In this document: positions 16,501 to 24,497 of the stretch, piece after piece | Position numbering within the stretch: position 1 is the stretch's first letter | How the letters are laid out: every line of letters begins with the position of its first letter | Assembly: GCF_016623615.1 (NCBI RefSeq) | Contig: NZ_JAEHFX010000004.1 | Span: forward strand, 62,001 to 126,000 | Reading direction: 5' to 3' | From: Adhaeribacter terrigena | GTDB lineage: Bacteria; Bacteroidota; Bacteroidia; Cytophagales; Hymenobacteraceae | Length of the DNA stretch: 64,000 nucleotides | Made by a program: the position numbers and the translations under genes | Notes under the pieces: model-generated | The model's input: only the letters and a program-made list of their open reading frames with translations | What the model was told of the DNA's origin: nothing | Databases searched by the model: none

Positions 16501-17445
16501 TTAGAAATGCAGCCTGCAAAAATTTTCCTTTGCTTCCAGAAATTCCTGCCACATTTCCCTTACAATTTCCCCGGCCGGCTGAATCTTTTTAATGGCTGCC
16601 GCCACCTGGCCGATTTCCAGCTCGCCTTCTTCCAGATCGCCTTCAAACATGCCGCGTTTGCTGCGCCTCGAACCTAAAAGCTGGGTTAATTCTTCGGCCG
16701 AAGCCCCGCGCATTTCGGCCGCTTTTACTTCTTCGTAGAATTTATTTTTGAGCAAACGCACCGGCGTTAATTGTTTCAAACTCAGTTCCGTGTCACCTTC
16801 CTTGGCTTCCACTACTTTGGCTTTAAAATGTTCGTGTGCCGAAGATTCTTCGCTGGCTACAAAGCGGCTGCCAACCTGTACGCCATCGGCACCCAGAGCC
16901 AACGCTCCGAAAATTCCTTTTCCCGTTCCAATGCCGCCGGCCGCAATCAAGGGCAGTTTTACGGCTTCGCGCACCAGCGGAATGAGGCAGAACGTGGTGG
17001 TTTCTTCCCGGCCGTTATGCCCGCCGGCTTCAAAACCTTCGGCTACGATCGCATCTACGCCGGCTTCTTCGCATTTCAGGGCAAATTTTACGTTGCTAAC
17101 CACGTGCACTACCGTAATACCGGCAGCCTTCAGGGTTTTAGTCCAGGTTTTAGGGTTGCCGGCCGAAGTAAAAACGACCGGCACTTTTTCTTCCAGAATG
17201 ATCTGCATGAGCTGGTCGATATCCGGGTACAGCAGCGGCACGTTCACGCCGAAAGGTTTGCTGGTTGCCGCTTTGCATTTCTGAATGTGGATGCGCAACA
17301 CATCCGGGTACATGGATCCGGCCCCAATTAAACCTAAGCCGCCGGCATTGCTCACCGCACTGGCCAGTTCCCAGCCGCTGCACCAGATCATGCCAGCCTG
17401 AATAATGGGTAATTCTATCTTGAAAAGTTCGGTAATGCGGTTCAT
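16501..17445 (-). CDS. Nitronate monooxygenase / FabK-like flavoprotein
   Basis: 314 residues from the ATG at 17445 (MNRITELFKIELPIIQAGM); the 16 extra codons back to 17493 are AT-rich spacer. FMN-dependent TIM-barrel of the 2-nitropropane dioxygenase family. Seen: IIQAGMIWCSGWELASAVSN, the catalytic-His segment EGFEAGGHNG, and the phosphate-binding loop AAGGIGTGKGIFGALALGAD. The family covers nitronate monooxygenases and FabK-type enoyl-ACP reductases; the EAGGHNG segment and the lack of fatty-acid genes nearby favour the first. Cytoplasmic. Confidence 0.85.
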   Translation of the reverse strand: MNRITELFKIELPIIQAGMIWCSGWELASAVSNAGGLGLIGAGSMYPDVLRIHIQKCKAATSKPFGVNVPLLYPDIDQLMQIILEEKVPVVFTSAGNPKTWTKTLKAAGITVVHVVSNVKFALKCEEAGVDAIVAEGFEAGGHNGREETTTFCLIPLVREAVKLPLIAAGGIGTGKGIFGALALGADGVQVGSRFVASEESSAHEHFKAKVVEAKEGDTELSLKQLTPVRLLKNKFYEEVKAAEMRGASAEELTQLLGSRRSKRGMFEGDLEEGELEIGQVAAAIKKIQPAGEIVREMWQEFLEAKENFCRLHF

Positions 17446-17494
17446 TTGTTTAATGTGCTGATTTTTTAATGTGTTAATGTGTTGTTTTGGCATT

Positions 17495-17525
17495 CAAAAC
17501 GCTATGGTTTTCAGCTGAAAAAGTG
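17495..17525 (-). repeat. TAGCG repeat copy (near consensus)
   Basis: Minus strand GCACTTTTTCAGCTGAAAA then CCATAGCGTTTTG; one of the cleanest copies, between two leftward genes. A shorter copy follows at 17631-17650. Confidence 0.85.
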
Positions 17526-17682
17526 CGTTTTTGTCCCCTTTGGAGGGGGGAGGGGGAGGATTTTTACACTATTCGGTTTTTATCAGGAATGTGTGGTCCT
17601 CCCCTAACCCTTCGGTTATTGTAAATTGGGAACGCTATGCTTTCGGCCACCAAAAGTCTTCAATCTTGTGTCTGTTTCATGA

Positions 17683-18408
17683 CTACCTCAAAACTTTCAT
17701 GGTCACGTAGATCGGTTTTATCGGGCGGTCTTCGGGATTTACGGGGTAGTTGGCAATTTTATCGAGCACTTCCAGGCCTTCGGTTACTTCGCCAAAAACG
17801 GTGTATTGTTCATCTAAGGTAGGTGCGCCGCCAATTTCGGGGTAGAGTTTTTTCTGTTCCGGAGTTAAAGTCAGTTTCTTTTCGGCGGCAATGTCTTCCA
17901 GCTCTGGAAGGCTCACCGGCGTGCCTTGCACCAGGTAAAAATTATGGCCGGAAGATTCGCGTCTGGGGTTTACGTTGTCGTCGTAACGGGCCATGGCCAA
18001 GGCACCTTTTTTATGAAAATGATGGCGGTGAATTTCGGCGGGTACCGTGTATTGGTCGGGCGTATTTTCGAGTTCGTTGGCGTGGCCGCCTTGGATCATG
18101 AAGCCGCGCAGAATGCGGTAAAAAACGGTATTATCGTAATAACCGCCTTTTACCAGGCGAATGAAATTGGCGCGGTGTAAGGGCGTGTCTTCGTAGAGTT
18201 TCACTTTCATTTTGCCCAGGCTGGTAGAAATAAGCACCTCGGTTTCGGGGTTTTCCTGGCCATATTCCGTTAAAAATTCGCGCACCTTAGCCTTCGGAAC
18301 TTCGGCTTCCAGTTCGTGGCGCAGCTTTTTCTGATCTTCGGGCGTACGTTTTTCCCGGCAACCAGTAAGCGCAAGCAGCAGCAAAAAGCCGTAAAATATT
18401 CGGTTCAT
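17683..18408 (-). CDS. Cyclophilin-type peptidyl-prolyl isomerase, lipoprotein
   Basis: 241 residues from ATG 18408 (MNRIFYGFLLLLALTGC); a TTG two codons earlier is less likely. Lipobox ALTGC, so a periplasmic or outer-membrane-anchored foldase. The cyclophilin core starts about residue 60: ISTSLGKMKVKLYEDTPLH, YYDNTVFYRILRGFMIQGG, SSGHNFYLVQG and TVFGEVTEGLEVLDKI. A charged insertion (LPELEDIAAEKKLTLTPEQK, about residues 165-185) is typical of Bacteroidota members. Catalyses cis-trans isomerisation of Xaa-Pro bonds. Confidence 0.93.
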   Translation of the reverse strand: MNRIFYGFLLLLALTGCREKRTPEDQKKLRHELEAEVPKAKVREFLTEYGQENPETEVLISTSLGKMKVKLYEDTPLHRANFIRLVKGGYYDNTVFYRILRGFMIQGGHANELENTPDQYTVPAEIHRHHFHKKGALAMARYDDNVNPRRESSGHNFYLVQGTPVSLPELEDIAAEKKLTLTPEQKKLYPEIGGAPTLDEQYTVFGEVTEGLEVLDKIANYPVNPEDRPIKPIYVTMKVLR

Positions 18409-18494
18409 GTCCAAAGATAAAAAATTGCCGTTACAGCGTTCTTTTAAATTCAGACGTATACTTTATTTTCGTAAAAAACCGTATCCTTTTTCGT

Positions 18495-18731
18495 ATGAAA
18501 ACCCTGAAATTCAAGACCAATATCAATTGCGGCAATTGCCTGGCTACCGCTAAACCGTTTCTGGATAAAATTAAAAATGTGCAGGGCTGGAACGTAGATA
18601 CCACCGATCCGGAAAAGATCCTGACGGTGGAAGGCGACCACGTGGAAGCGGAAAACGTAGTGGAAATGGTGCAGATGGCCGGTTACAAAGCCGAACAAAA
18701 GAAAGGTCTGATGGATAAACTGTTCGGATAA
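18495..18731 (+). CDS. Heavy-metal-associated (HMA) domain protein, CopZ-like
   Basis: 78 residues, a single HMA fold. The metal site is N-I-N-C-G-N-C near residue 12 (the usual GMxCxxC), followed by the second half VEGDHVEAENVVEMVQMAGYK. Likely a cytoplasmic copper chaperone or sensor module, but no P-type ATPase gene is in this window. Divergent from the cyclophilin gene. Upstream TATTTTCG may be an imperfect -7 box. Confidence 0.85.
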   Translation: MKTLKFKTNINCGNCLATAKPFLDKIKNVQGWNVDTTDPEKILTVEGDHVEAENVVEMVQMAGYKAEQKKGLMDKLFG

Positions 18732-18740
18732 CTGTTCCGG

Positions 18741-18768
18741 GTTTTTCTGACAAAAATCATAGCATTTC
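18741..18768 (+). repeat. TAGCG repeat copy (degenerate)
   Basis: GTTTTTCTGACAAAAAT then CATAGCATTT, ten bases after the HMA stop. Confidence 0.5.
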
Positions 18769-18834
18769 CCGGGTTTATGCCCGAACTTTACCGCATTCTT
18801 AAAAGATTGCTTACATCAATCCCCCGAAAAACTT

Positions 18835-20181
18835 ATGGAAAACCCAGGTTTTAAAATACACCAGTTCGAAGACAAAGGGCTGGCCCATTATTCCTACGCC
18901 ATTTTAAGCGAAGGCGAAATTGCGCTCGTAGACCCGGCCCGCGATCCGCAGCCGTATTACGAATTTGCCACGCTCTACGACGCCCGCATTGTGGCCGTAA
19001 TAGAAACCCATCCGCACGCCGATTTTGTGAGCAGCCACCTGGAAATTGCCACCGGCAAAGATGCTAAGATTTACGCCAGCAAACTGTTGGGTGCAGCTTA
19101 CAAACACGAACCCTTCGACGACGGCGATTTCTTTCAGTTAGGAAAAATTACGCTGCACGCCATAAACACGCCCGGCCATTCGCCCGACAGCATTACCGTT
19201 TTGCTCAAAGACGAGCATGGCAAGGAAGTAGCCGCTTTTACCGGCGACACGCTCTTTATTGGCGACGTGGGCCGCCCCGATCTGCGCGAAAACGTGGGTA
19301 ATGTAACCGCCAAACGCGACGACCTGGCCCGCCAGATGTACCACAGTACCCGTCAGAAGCTCATGCTCCTGCCCGAAAATGTATTGGTTTACCCGAGCCA
19401 TGGCGCGGGCTCGCTTTGTGGCAAAGGCCTGAGTAATGCCAACGTAAGCACCATTGGGGCCGAGAAAATGAGCAACACCGCCTTGCAGGAAATGACCGAG
19501 GCACAATTTGTGAAATTCCTGACTTCCGACCAGCCTTTTGTGCCGAAATACTTTGGCTACGACGTAGAACTAAACAAAAGCGGTGCGCCCGATTATAACC
19601 CGAGCGTGAAAAAAGTGCCGCGCTACGAAGCCGGTTACAGCTTTGAAAAGCATGCCCTGATCGTGGATGCCCGGCCGCAAACCGCTTTCCGGAAGGGGCA
19701 TTTGCCGGGCGCTATTAATCTGATGGACGGCCTGAAATTTGAAACCTGGCTCGGCTCTATTATTGCGCCCGAAGAAAAGTATTACCTGCTGGCCGAAACC
19801 GAAGAAGCGCTGGAAAAACTGATCCGGAAAACCGCGAAAATCGGCTACGAACTGAACCTGGCAGGTGCGGTGGTTGCCAATCAGCTAGGCGAAGAAACGT
19901 CTCCGGAAACTGATCTAGGCTCTTTCGAACAAAATCCGGACAGCTTTACCATCGTGGATATCCGCAATACCGGTGAGGTGAAAACCCGCCAGATCTTCCC
20001 GAACGCCATTTCCATTCCTTTACCCGAACTTCGCGAACGCCTTCGCGAGATCCCGACGGATAAACCGGTTATGGTGCATTGTGCGGGCGGTTACCGTTCG
20101 GCGGCCGGCGCCAGCATTATTCGCCAGGAAGTGAAAGACCAGCCGGTTTACGATCTGAGCGAGGCCATTACGAAGTTTTAG
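18835..20181 (+). CDS. MBL-fold hydrolase with two rhodanese domains (persulfide dioxygenase-like)
   Basis: 448 residues. The N-terminal metallo-beta-lactamase domain carries ETHPHADFVSSH (metal ligands), the second ligand region NTPGHSPDSITV and FTGDTLFIGDVGRPDL, as in ETHE1/BlhB-type persulfide dioxygenases. The first rhodanese domain (about residues 280-340, ALIVDARPQTAFRKGHLPGA) has no active-site cysteine where one is expected. The second (residues 360-448) has VHCAGGYRSAAGASI with an intact Cys loop. Probably oxidises or transfers sulfane sulfur in the cytoplasm. Confidence 0.88.
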   Translation: MENPGFKIHQFEDKGLAHYSYAILSEGEIALVDPARDPQPYYEFATLYDARIVAVIETHPHADFVSSHLEIATGKDAKIYASKLLGAAYKHEPFDDGDFFQLGKITLHAINTPGHSPDSITVLLKDEHGKEVAAFTGDTLFIGDVGRPDLRENVGNVTAKRDDLARQMYHSTRQKLMLLPENVLVYPSHGAGSLCGKGLSNANVSTIGAEKMSNTALQEMTEAQFVKFLTSDQPFVPKYFGYDVELNKSGAPDYNPSVKKVPRYEAGYSFEKHALIVDARPQTAFRKGHLPGAINLMDGLKFETWLGSIIAPEEKYYLLAETEEALEKLIRKTAKIGYELNLAGAVVANQLGEETSPETDLGSFEQNPDSFTIVDIRNTGEVKTRQIFPNAISIPLPELRERLREIPTDKPVMVHCAGGYRSAAGASIIRQEVKDQPVYDLSEAITKF

Positions 20182-20209
20182 TTTTCAGCCTGAAAACGCT
20201 ACCGTTTTT
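20182..20209 (+). repeat. TAGCG repeat copy with intact palindrome
   Basis: TTTTCAGCCTGAAAA then CGCTACCGTTTTT, starting at the base after the TAG stop and followed by the terminator. Confidence 0.85.
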
Positions 20210-20212
20210 AAG

Positions 20213-20262
20213 GTAAAAAGTAAAAGCCGCTCCGGAAATTAAAGGAGCGGCTTTTTACTTTT
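20213..20262 (+). terminator. Long terminator hairpin after the MBL-rhodanese gene
   Basis: AAAAAGTAAAAGCCGCTCC pairs with GGAGCGGCTTTTTACTTTT around a 10-base loop, giving a stem of about 19 pairs with minor slippage. Confidence 0.9.
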
Positions 20263-20568
20263 TATATAATTGCTTTGCAGGCAAGGTCAGTTATAAATTG
20301 ATCAATTGTTTACCCACAAGTTACGACTGCACCTAAACCCTCAGGATGAAAAGACAGAGGGGATTTTAAATTAACTGTTGATCCCCGTATTTCTTCCTTT
20401 ATCTCCATGCAGGCCGGGCTTTGCTCCTGATCGCGCCTGCTTTGCAATTTAATTAACTTCACTCAAGCAACCTTCTGCACTTTAAACCGGTATCTTTCTT
20501 TCTGAAGTTCCGGATTTTCTGCAATTTCCCGATTCTAAAAAAACGCTATTAAAAACCCCTGAAAAACT
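20263..20568. other. Spacer before the alcohol dehydrogenase gene
   Basis: About 300 bases with no reading frame or clear promoter box that I can support. The last 32 bases are an inverted TAGCG repeat (minus strand, 20537-20567) that forms the dehydrogenase 5' leader. Confidence 0.5.
20537..20567 (-). repeat. TAGCG repeat copy in a 5' leader
   Basis: Minus strand AGTTTTTCAGGGGTTTTTA then ATAGCGTTTTT, ending two bases before the ATG of the alcohol dehydrogenase. Confidence 0.75.
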
Positions 20569-21621
20569 ATGATACCAGCCAAAGGATACGCCGCGCCCAG
20601 CGCCACCGAAGACTTGAAACCGTTCCGTTTTGAGCGCCGCGAAGTAGGCGAACACGACGTACTCATCGATATTTTATACTGCGGCGTTTGCCATTCCGAT
20701 ATTCACCAGGCCCGAAACGAGTGGGGCGGATCGATCTACCCGATGGTGCCCGGCCACGAAATTGTGGGCCGCATCAGCAAAGTGGGCAGTGCGGTTTCTA
20801 AATTCAAGGTCGGCGATCTGGCAGGGGTGGGTTGCTTTGTAGATTCTTGCCGCACCTGCGAAAGCTGCCAAGAAAACCTGGAACAATACTGCGAAGTGCA
20901 TAACGTGGGTACCTACAACAGCCTGGAAATGGATAACAAAACGGTTACGTACGGCGGCTATTCTTCACAAATTGTAGTAGATGAAAATTATACTTTAAAA
21001 GTTTCGGAAAAGCTCGATCTGAAACGCGTGGCTCCTTTGCTCTGCGCCGGTATTACCACGTATTCGCCCATCATGCACTGGAAAATGGGCAAAGGCCATA
21101 AAGTTGCCATTGTTGGCTTGGGTGGTTTGGGCCACATGGCTGTAAAGCTCGCCGCTTCTATGGGCGCCGACGTAACGGTTTTAAGCACCTCGCCTAATAA
21201 AGAGAAAGATGCTTTTGATCTGGGGGCGCATAATTTTGCCGTTACCAAAGATCCGGAGCAGGTTAAAAAACTGAAGAATACTTTTCACTTCATAATTGAT
21301 ACCGTTTCGGCGCCGCACGATTATAACCTGTATTTAAGCATGCTGAAACGCGACGGCACCATGGTGTTACTTGGCGCACCGCCAGAGCCAACCCCGGTAG
21401 CTGCTTTCAACCTGATCGCGAAACGCAAGCGTTTGGTAGGTTCTATGATCGGCGGCATAAAAGAAACCCAGGAAATGCTGGATTACTGCGCCGAACACAA
21501 TATTATGAGCGACGTGGAAATGATCCCGATCCAGAAAATAAATGAGGCTTACGAACGGACGCTGAAGAGTGATGTGCGCTATAGATTTGTGATTGATATG
21601 GCGAGTCTGGAGAAGGAATAG
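20569..21621 (+). CDS. Zinc-dependent NAD(P) alcohol dehydrogenase (YahK/CAD-type)
   Basis: 350 residues, medium-chain dehydrogenase. Catalytic zinc: C in YCGVCHSDIHQ and H in MVPGHEIVGRI; structural zinc in SCRTCESCQENLEQYC. The Rossmann fold starts AIVGLGGLGHMAVKLAASMG. Overall layout matches cinnamyl-alcohol-dehydrogenase-like YahK/AdhA enzymes that reduce broad aldehydes with NADPH. Monocistronic. Its leader is a TAGCG repeat copy. Confidence 0.93.
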   Translation: MIPAKGYAAPSATEDLKPFRFERREVGEHDVLIDILYCGVCHSDIHQARNEWGGSIYPMVPGHEIVGRISKVGSAVSKFKVGDLAGVGCFVDSCRTCESCQENLEQYCEVHNVGTYNSLEMDNKTVTYGGYSSQIVVDENYTLKVSEKLDLKRVAPLLCAGITTYSPIMHWKMGKGHKVAIVGLGGLGHMAVKLAASMGADVTVLSTSPNKEKDAFDLGAHNFAVTKDPEQVKKLKNTFHFIIDTVSAPHDYNLYLSMLKRDGTMVLLGAPPEPTPVAAFNLIAKRKRLVGSMIGGIKETQEMLDYCAEHNIMSDVEMIPIQKINEAYERTLKSDVRYRFVIDMASLEKE

Positions 21622-21704
21622 TTTTTAATGATTTATGATTAATGATTTATGGGGAAGCTGGTCTGAAAGGGCTGGCTTTTTCTTTTTAGGGTTGGTTTTT
21701 GGGG

Positions 21705-21733
21705 TTTTTAAGGTTGAAAGTATTGCGTTTTTC
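21705..21733 (+). repeat. TAGCG repeat copy (TTGCG variant)
   Basis: TTTTTAAGGTTGAAAG then TATTGCGTTTTTC. Confidence 0.55.
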
Positions 21734-21791
21734 TTTTGTAATCTCGACGTCAGGAGAGATCTCATCATAATGGTAGTTTGGATAGCTGTGA

Positions 21792-21820
21792 CTTTTGAAG
21801 CTTGAAAGGATACCGTTTTT
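21792..21820 (+). repeat. TAGCG repeat copy, TACCG variant
   Basis: CTTTTGAAGCTTGAAAG then GATACCGTTTTT. Confidence 0.7.
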
Positions 21821-22339
21821 ATAGCTTGCTTCTTTTTTTAACTAATTCCCTTTTGCTTTCAAGCAAGCTTTTTCCCTCAAGCCGGGTGGCTTCGTTTCTG
21901 CGTTCGCGGCTGCAACCCTTCCTGCCCTTGCGGGCTGCCTGTGGCACCGGAAGTCTTGGAGGCCGCTCTCACAGAAACTGGTGTCGTGCTTCTTCGTAGT
22001 GAGCTTCTTTTTAGTCTACTTTTCTTCAGTCCTTGATTTCAGGTTACGCTGCGCTGGCGATAGGCGTGAGATCTGACAATGTGAAAGGGCAACTATAAGA
22101 TGGTCCTCTAAATATTAGATCCTGCTCATCCTTTAATCCCTAAAATCGTGTTCAGACAAAAATCCCCATAATCAAATAAATCACAGTTCAGACTTCATAG
22201 CTGTCTGCTTTAGCTGACGGAACTCTTGCCGATCAAAGTCCTCTCCTGAATCAGGGGAGGATTTAGGTGGGGTACATTCAGTAAATTCTGATTCAAATAA
22301 TATTCAATCATTCTCGCATTCATTAATGCAATGATTTGC

Positions 22340-23053
22340 CTAAAAAGGAGCGCTTTCCAGGAATTCGCGGTTTTCAGTTACGGTTTCGGCGGAAATAACT
22401 TCGAGTTTGGGGCTTGGTTTGGAGAGGTTGAGGAGGTATCCTGGCATAAAATGCAGGTTGTGCAGATCGTGGGTAATGCAGAGTACAGTTTTCTGGTTTT
22501 CCTGTACCCAGCTGGCCAGGAGCTTAAATACTTTCTTTTTGTGGTACACATCCAGCTGCTGCGTGGGTTCGTCCAGCAAACAAAGCTGGGCATCCTGGAG
22601 CATGAGCTGGGCGAGCCACACCATTTGCTGTTCGCCGCCGCTCAGGTCCGGGAAATTGCGCTCGGCAAGGTGACTGATCTGGAGTTTTTCGAGCAAAAAG
22701 GCTACCGTTTCGTAATCTTCGGGGGCATAGTTTTCGAAGAAGCTTTTTTTGCGGTAAGCACCCATTACTACCAGGTCTTTTACTTTCACCGGAAAGCTTA
22801 CTACGTTTTTTTGCGGCAAATGCGCCAGTATTCCCTGCGCGGCCGGGTTGGATATTTTCTTCAGATCGCGGCCCATAATGGAAATAGAGCCGGAATAACC
22901 GATCTGGTGAATAAAGGTTTTGAAGAGCGTGCTTTTGCCGCAGCCGTTATGCCCGATTATGGCTACAAAAGCAGGTTCGGGAATAGAAAAAAAAAGGTTG
23001 CGGATAAGCATTTGCTCATAACCCGCAACCAGATCTTTTACTTCTAAAATCAA
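22340..23053 (-). CDS. ABC transporter ATP-binding protein (iron/B12-type)
   Basis: 237 residues. Walker A GHNGCGKST, Q-loop LPQKNVVSF, signature LSGGEQQMVWLAQLML, Walker B LCLLDEPTQQLD and H-loop ITHDLHNLHF are all present, so it is an active ATPase. Closest in layout to the FecE/BtuD/zinc-type importers (GYEQMLIRNLFFSI at the start). Permease and binding-protein genes are not adjacent: upstream is DUF2795 and downstream a non-coding region, so the partner is elsewhere. Confidence 0.85.
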   Translation of the reverse strand: MILEVKDLVAGYEQMLIRNLFFSIPEPAFVAIIGHNGCGKSTLFKTFIHQIGYSGSISIMGRDLKKISNPAAQGILAHLPQKNVVSFPVKVKDLVVMGAYRKKSFFENYAPEDYETVAFLLEKLQISHLAERNFPDLSGGEQQMVWLAQLMLQDAQLCLLDEPTQQLDVYHKKKVFKLLASWVQENQKTVLCITHDLHNLHFMPGYLLNLSKPSPKLEVISAETVTENREFLESAPF

Positions 23054-23060
23054 TTTTCTT

Positions 23061-23142
23061 TAATTAGAAATTCAAAATTAAAAATTAGAAATGAAACTGC
23101 TCAGAGAAAACAATTTCTAATTTCTAATTCATAATTTCTAAT
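23061..23142. repeat. AT-rich inverted spacer repeat, second copy
   Basis: AATTAGAAATTCAAAATTA at 23061 and the inverse units ATTTCTAATTTCTAATTC at 23112, the same arrangement as between asnS and rpoN. Confidence 0.5.
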
Positions 23143-23150
23143 TGAAAAGT

Positions 23151-23372
23151 TTAGTATTCGTCTTCGTTGAACATGAAGTCTTCTTTGGTAGGATAATCCG
23201 GCCAGATCTCTTCGATGTTCTCATACGGCTGACCATCGTCTTCCAGGGCCTGCAGGTTTTCTACCACTTCCATCGGGGCGCCGGAGCGGATTGAGTAATC
23301 GATCAGCTCGTCTTTTGTGGCCGGCCAAGGCGCATCTTCCAGGTAGGAGGCAAGTTCCAGTGTCCAATACAT
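23151..23372 (-). CDS. DUF2795 protein
   Basis: 73 residues, the full length of this small conserved family of the phylum: MYWTLELASYLEDAPWPATK, IRSGAPMEVVENLQAL, IWPDYPTKEDFMFNEDEY. Acidic, no signal peptide. Function not established. A strong promoter precedes it, so it is expressed on its own. Confidence 0.9.
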   Translation of the reverse strand: MYWTLELASYLEDAPWPATKDELIDYSIRSGAPMEVVENLQALEDDGQPYENIEEIWPDYPTKEDFMFNEDEY

Positions 23373-23416
23373 AGTAAATTCGGGTTAAATGAATATCGGG
23401 GTTTTAAAATGGTTTG

Positions 23417-23446
23417 CAAAAATAAAATTTTCTGTGAAAAAACCAA
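23417..23446 (-). promoter_or_regulatory. Promoter of the DUF2795 gene
   Basis: Minus strand TTGG at 23447-23444, 19 bases, then TATTTTTG at 23424-23417; the best-spaced match to TTG / TAnnTTTG in this part of the window. Confidence 0.65.
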
Positions 23447-23540
23447 GCTATTGGGGTAAATAAGCCACCGGCTGATTTTTTAACTCCCAACGGAGAAAGG
23501 TTTATAAATGTTAGGCTGCGGCCAAAAAAAAACGCATTTT

Positions 23541-24320
23541 TTATAAGAACCAGTGGATGCCAGCGTGCAGGCCACCGGTTACGTTGTAGCGGAGCGTAAA
23601 TTTATCGAGGTCGTAAGGGCTGGCTTGTACTTCTTCGGCGCGAATATCTTTAAAGCCATAAGCCAGGCGCAGGCCCAGCGAAAAATAAGAACTTTCTGAA
23701 AGGTCGTGCTCCAGGCCAATATCGGCTACTACGTTAAAATCCTTTTTGTTGAATTTGCCGGTTTCCGGGGTTTCTTTGTCGGCATCGGTGGTGGCCAGTA
23801 AATACGTGCCCTGGGTGTACGCGCGCGGCCCGCCGGAGTAGCTGTTTTCTATGGTGCCGCTCTGATCGAAGGTGTTTTCTTCTTCACCGCTGAGCAGGAA
23901 AGCCATCTGCCCGCCGATCTGGAATGCAAAACGGGTTTCGCCAACGCCGGTATATTTTATGAGTAAAGGAACAACTAAATAATCGAGTTTAATATTTTTT
24001 TCGCCGATCTTTTTACCGCCGTCGTTATCGTCGGTCAGCTCGAATTTAGCGCCCTGGCGGGAATAAAAGCCTTCGAGCATGAGGCTGGCATTGTCGGTAA
24101 ATTTCAGGCCGATAGAAGCACCGCCCAAAGGCTTTATCATGAACTGGTGGTTGTGGTGCTCATTATTCGTCAGTTCGTTGTCTATTACGATCCAGGTATT
24201 ATTAATGCCGGCCTTCAGCCCTACTTCAAAACGGTTGGTAGTGCTTGGGGTATAATCTCCCTGCGCAAAGCCGAAAGTACTGCCGCAAAGTGCGCCCAAT
24301 AAAAGTAAATATTTTTTCAT
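23541..24320 (-). CDS. PorT-like outer-membrane beta-barrel protein
   Basis: 259 residues from ATG 24320 (MKKYLLLLGALCGSTFGFAQ); an in-frame ATG four codons earlier is possible. Signal peptide, then VGLKAGINNTWIVIDNEL and strand pairs such as LLIKYTGVGETRFAFQIGGQ and FSLGLRLAYGFKDIRAEE. It ends HAGIHWFL, an aromatic-plus-Leu outer-membrane end. The NTWI...F-IKPLGGASIGLKF layout links it to the two proteins at 24497 and 25529. Integral outer-membrane protein of unknown role. Confidence 0.8.
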   Translation of the reverse strand: MKKYLLLLGALCGSTFGFAQGDYTPSTTNRFEVGLKAGINNTWIVIDNELTNNEHHNHQFMIKPLGGASIGLKFTDNASLMLEGFYSRQGAKFELTDDNDGGKKIGEKNIKLDYLVVPLLIKYTGVGETRFAFQIGGQMAFLLSGEEENTFDQSGTIENSYSGGPRAYTQGTYLLATTDADKETPETGKFNKKDFNVVADIGLEHDLSESSYFSLGLRLAYGFKDIRAEEVQASPYDLDKFTLRYNVTGGLHAGIHWFL

Positions 24321-24410
24321 AGTTGTACGCAATAAGGTTTTGGAAATGAATTATTCTATGGTACTGCTATTGCGTAAAATGGTTTGCTCAGGCCTGGTTT
24401 TTTAGCCCCG

Positions 24411-24436
24411 AACGCTATGGTTTTGAACTCAGAAAC
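24411..24436 (-). repeat. TAGCG repeat copy
   Basis: Minus strand TTTCTGAGTTCAAAA then CCATAGCGTT, on the far side of the terminator from the copy at 24477. Confidence 0.65.
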
Positions 24437-24443
24437 TACAGCA

Positions 24444-24476
24444 TAAAAAAAGTCCGGCAGCGGGGCCGGACTTTTT
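24444..24476. terminator. Bidirectional terminator between barrel genes
   Basis: AAAAAGTCCGGC / GCCGGACTTTTT stem with T runs on both strands; flanked on each side by a TAGCG repeat copy. Confidence 0.85.
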
Positions 24477-24497
24477 AAGCTTAAAACCTTAGCGTTT
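24477..24497 (+). repeat. TAGCG repeat copy touching the stop codon
   Basis: AAGCTTAAAACC then TTAGCGTTTT, whose last T belongs to the TAA stop of the gene at 24497. Confidence 0.65.

Larger units (their letters stand above)
21622..22339. other. 718-base repeat-fragment region
   Basis: No supportable gene. It contains two TAGCG copies (21705, 21792), a GACGTCAGGAGAGATCTCATC fragment of the long spacer repeats, and a GC-rich tract at 21890-22080 (TGCCCTTGCGGGCTGCC and neighbours) that looks like decayed repeat or gene text. A CCTCTCCTGAATCAGGGGAGG hairpin lies at about 22240-22260. The 65-codon ORF at 21802 lies across this material and starts inside a TAGCG copy. Confidence 0.5.

Noticed and set aside
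18412-18419. TATCTTTG on the minus strand as the cyclophilin promoter
   Set aside because: It would place the transcription start at or inside the ATG and no -33 TTG is present.
21802-21999. 65-codon ORF with a hydrophobic start
   Set aside because: Begins inside a TAGCG repeat copy and runs through decayed GC-rich repeat text; no family resemblance.
22331-23047. 238-codon plus-strand frame
   Set aside because: Antisense to a complete ABC ATPase with all motifs.
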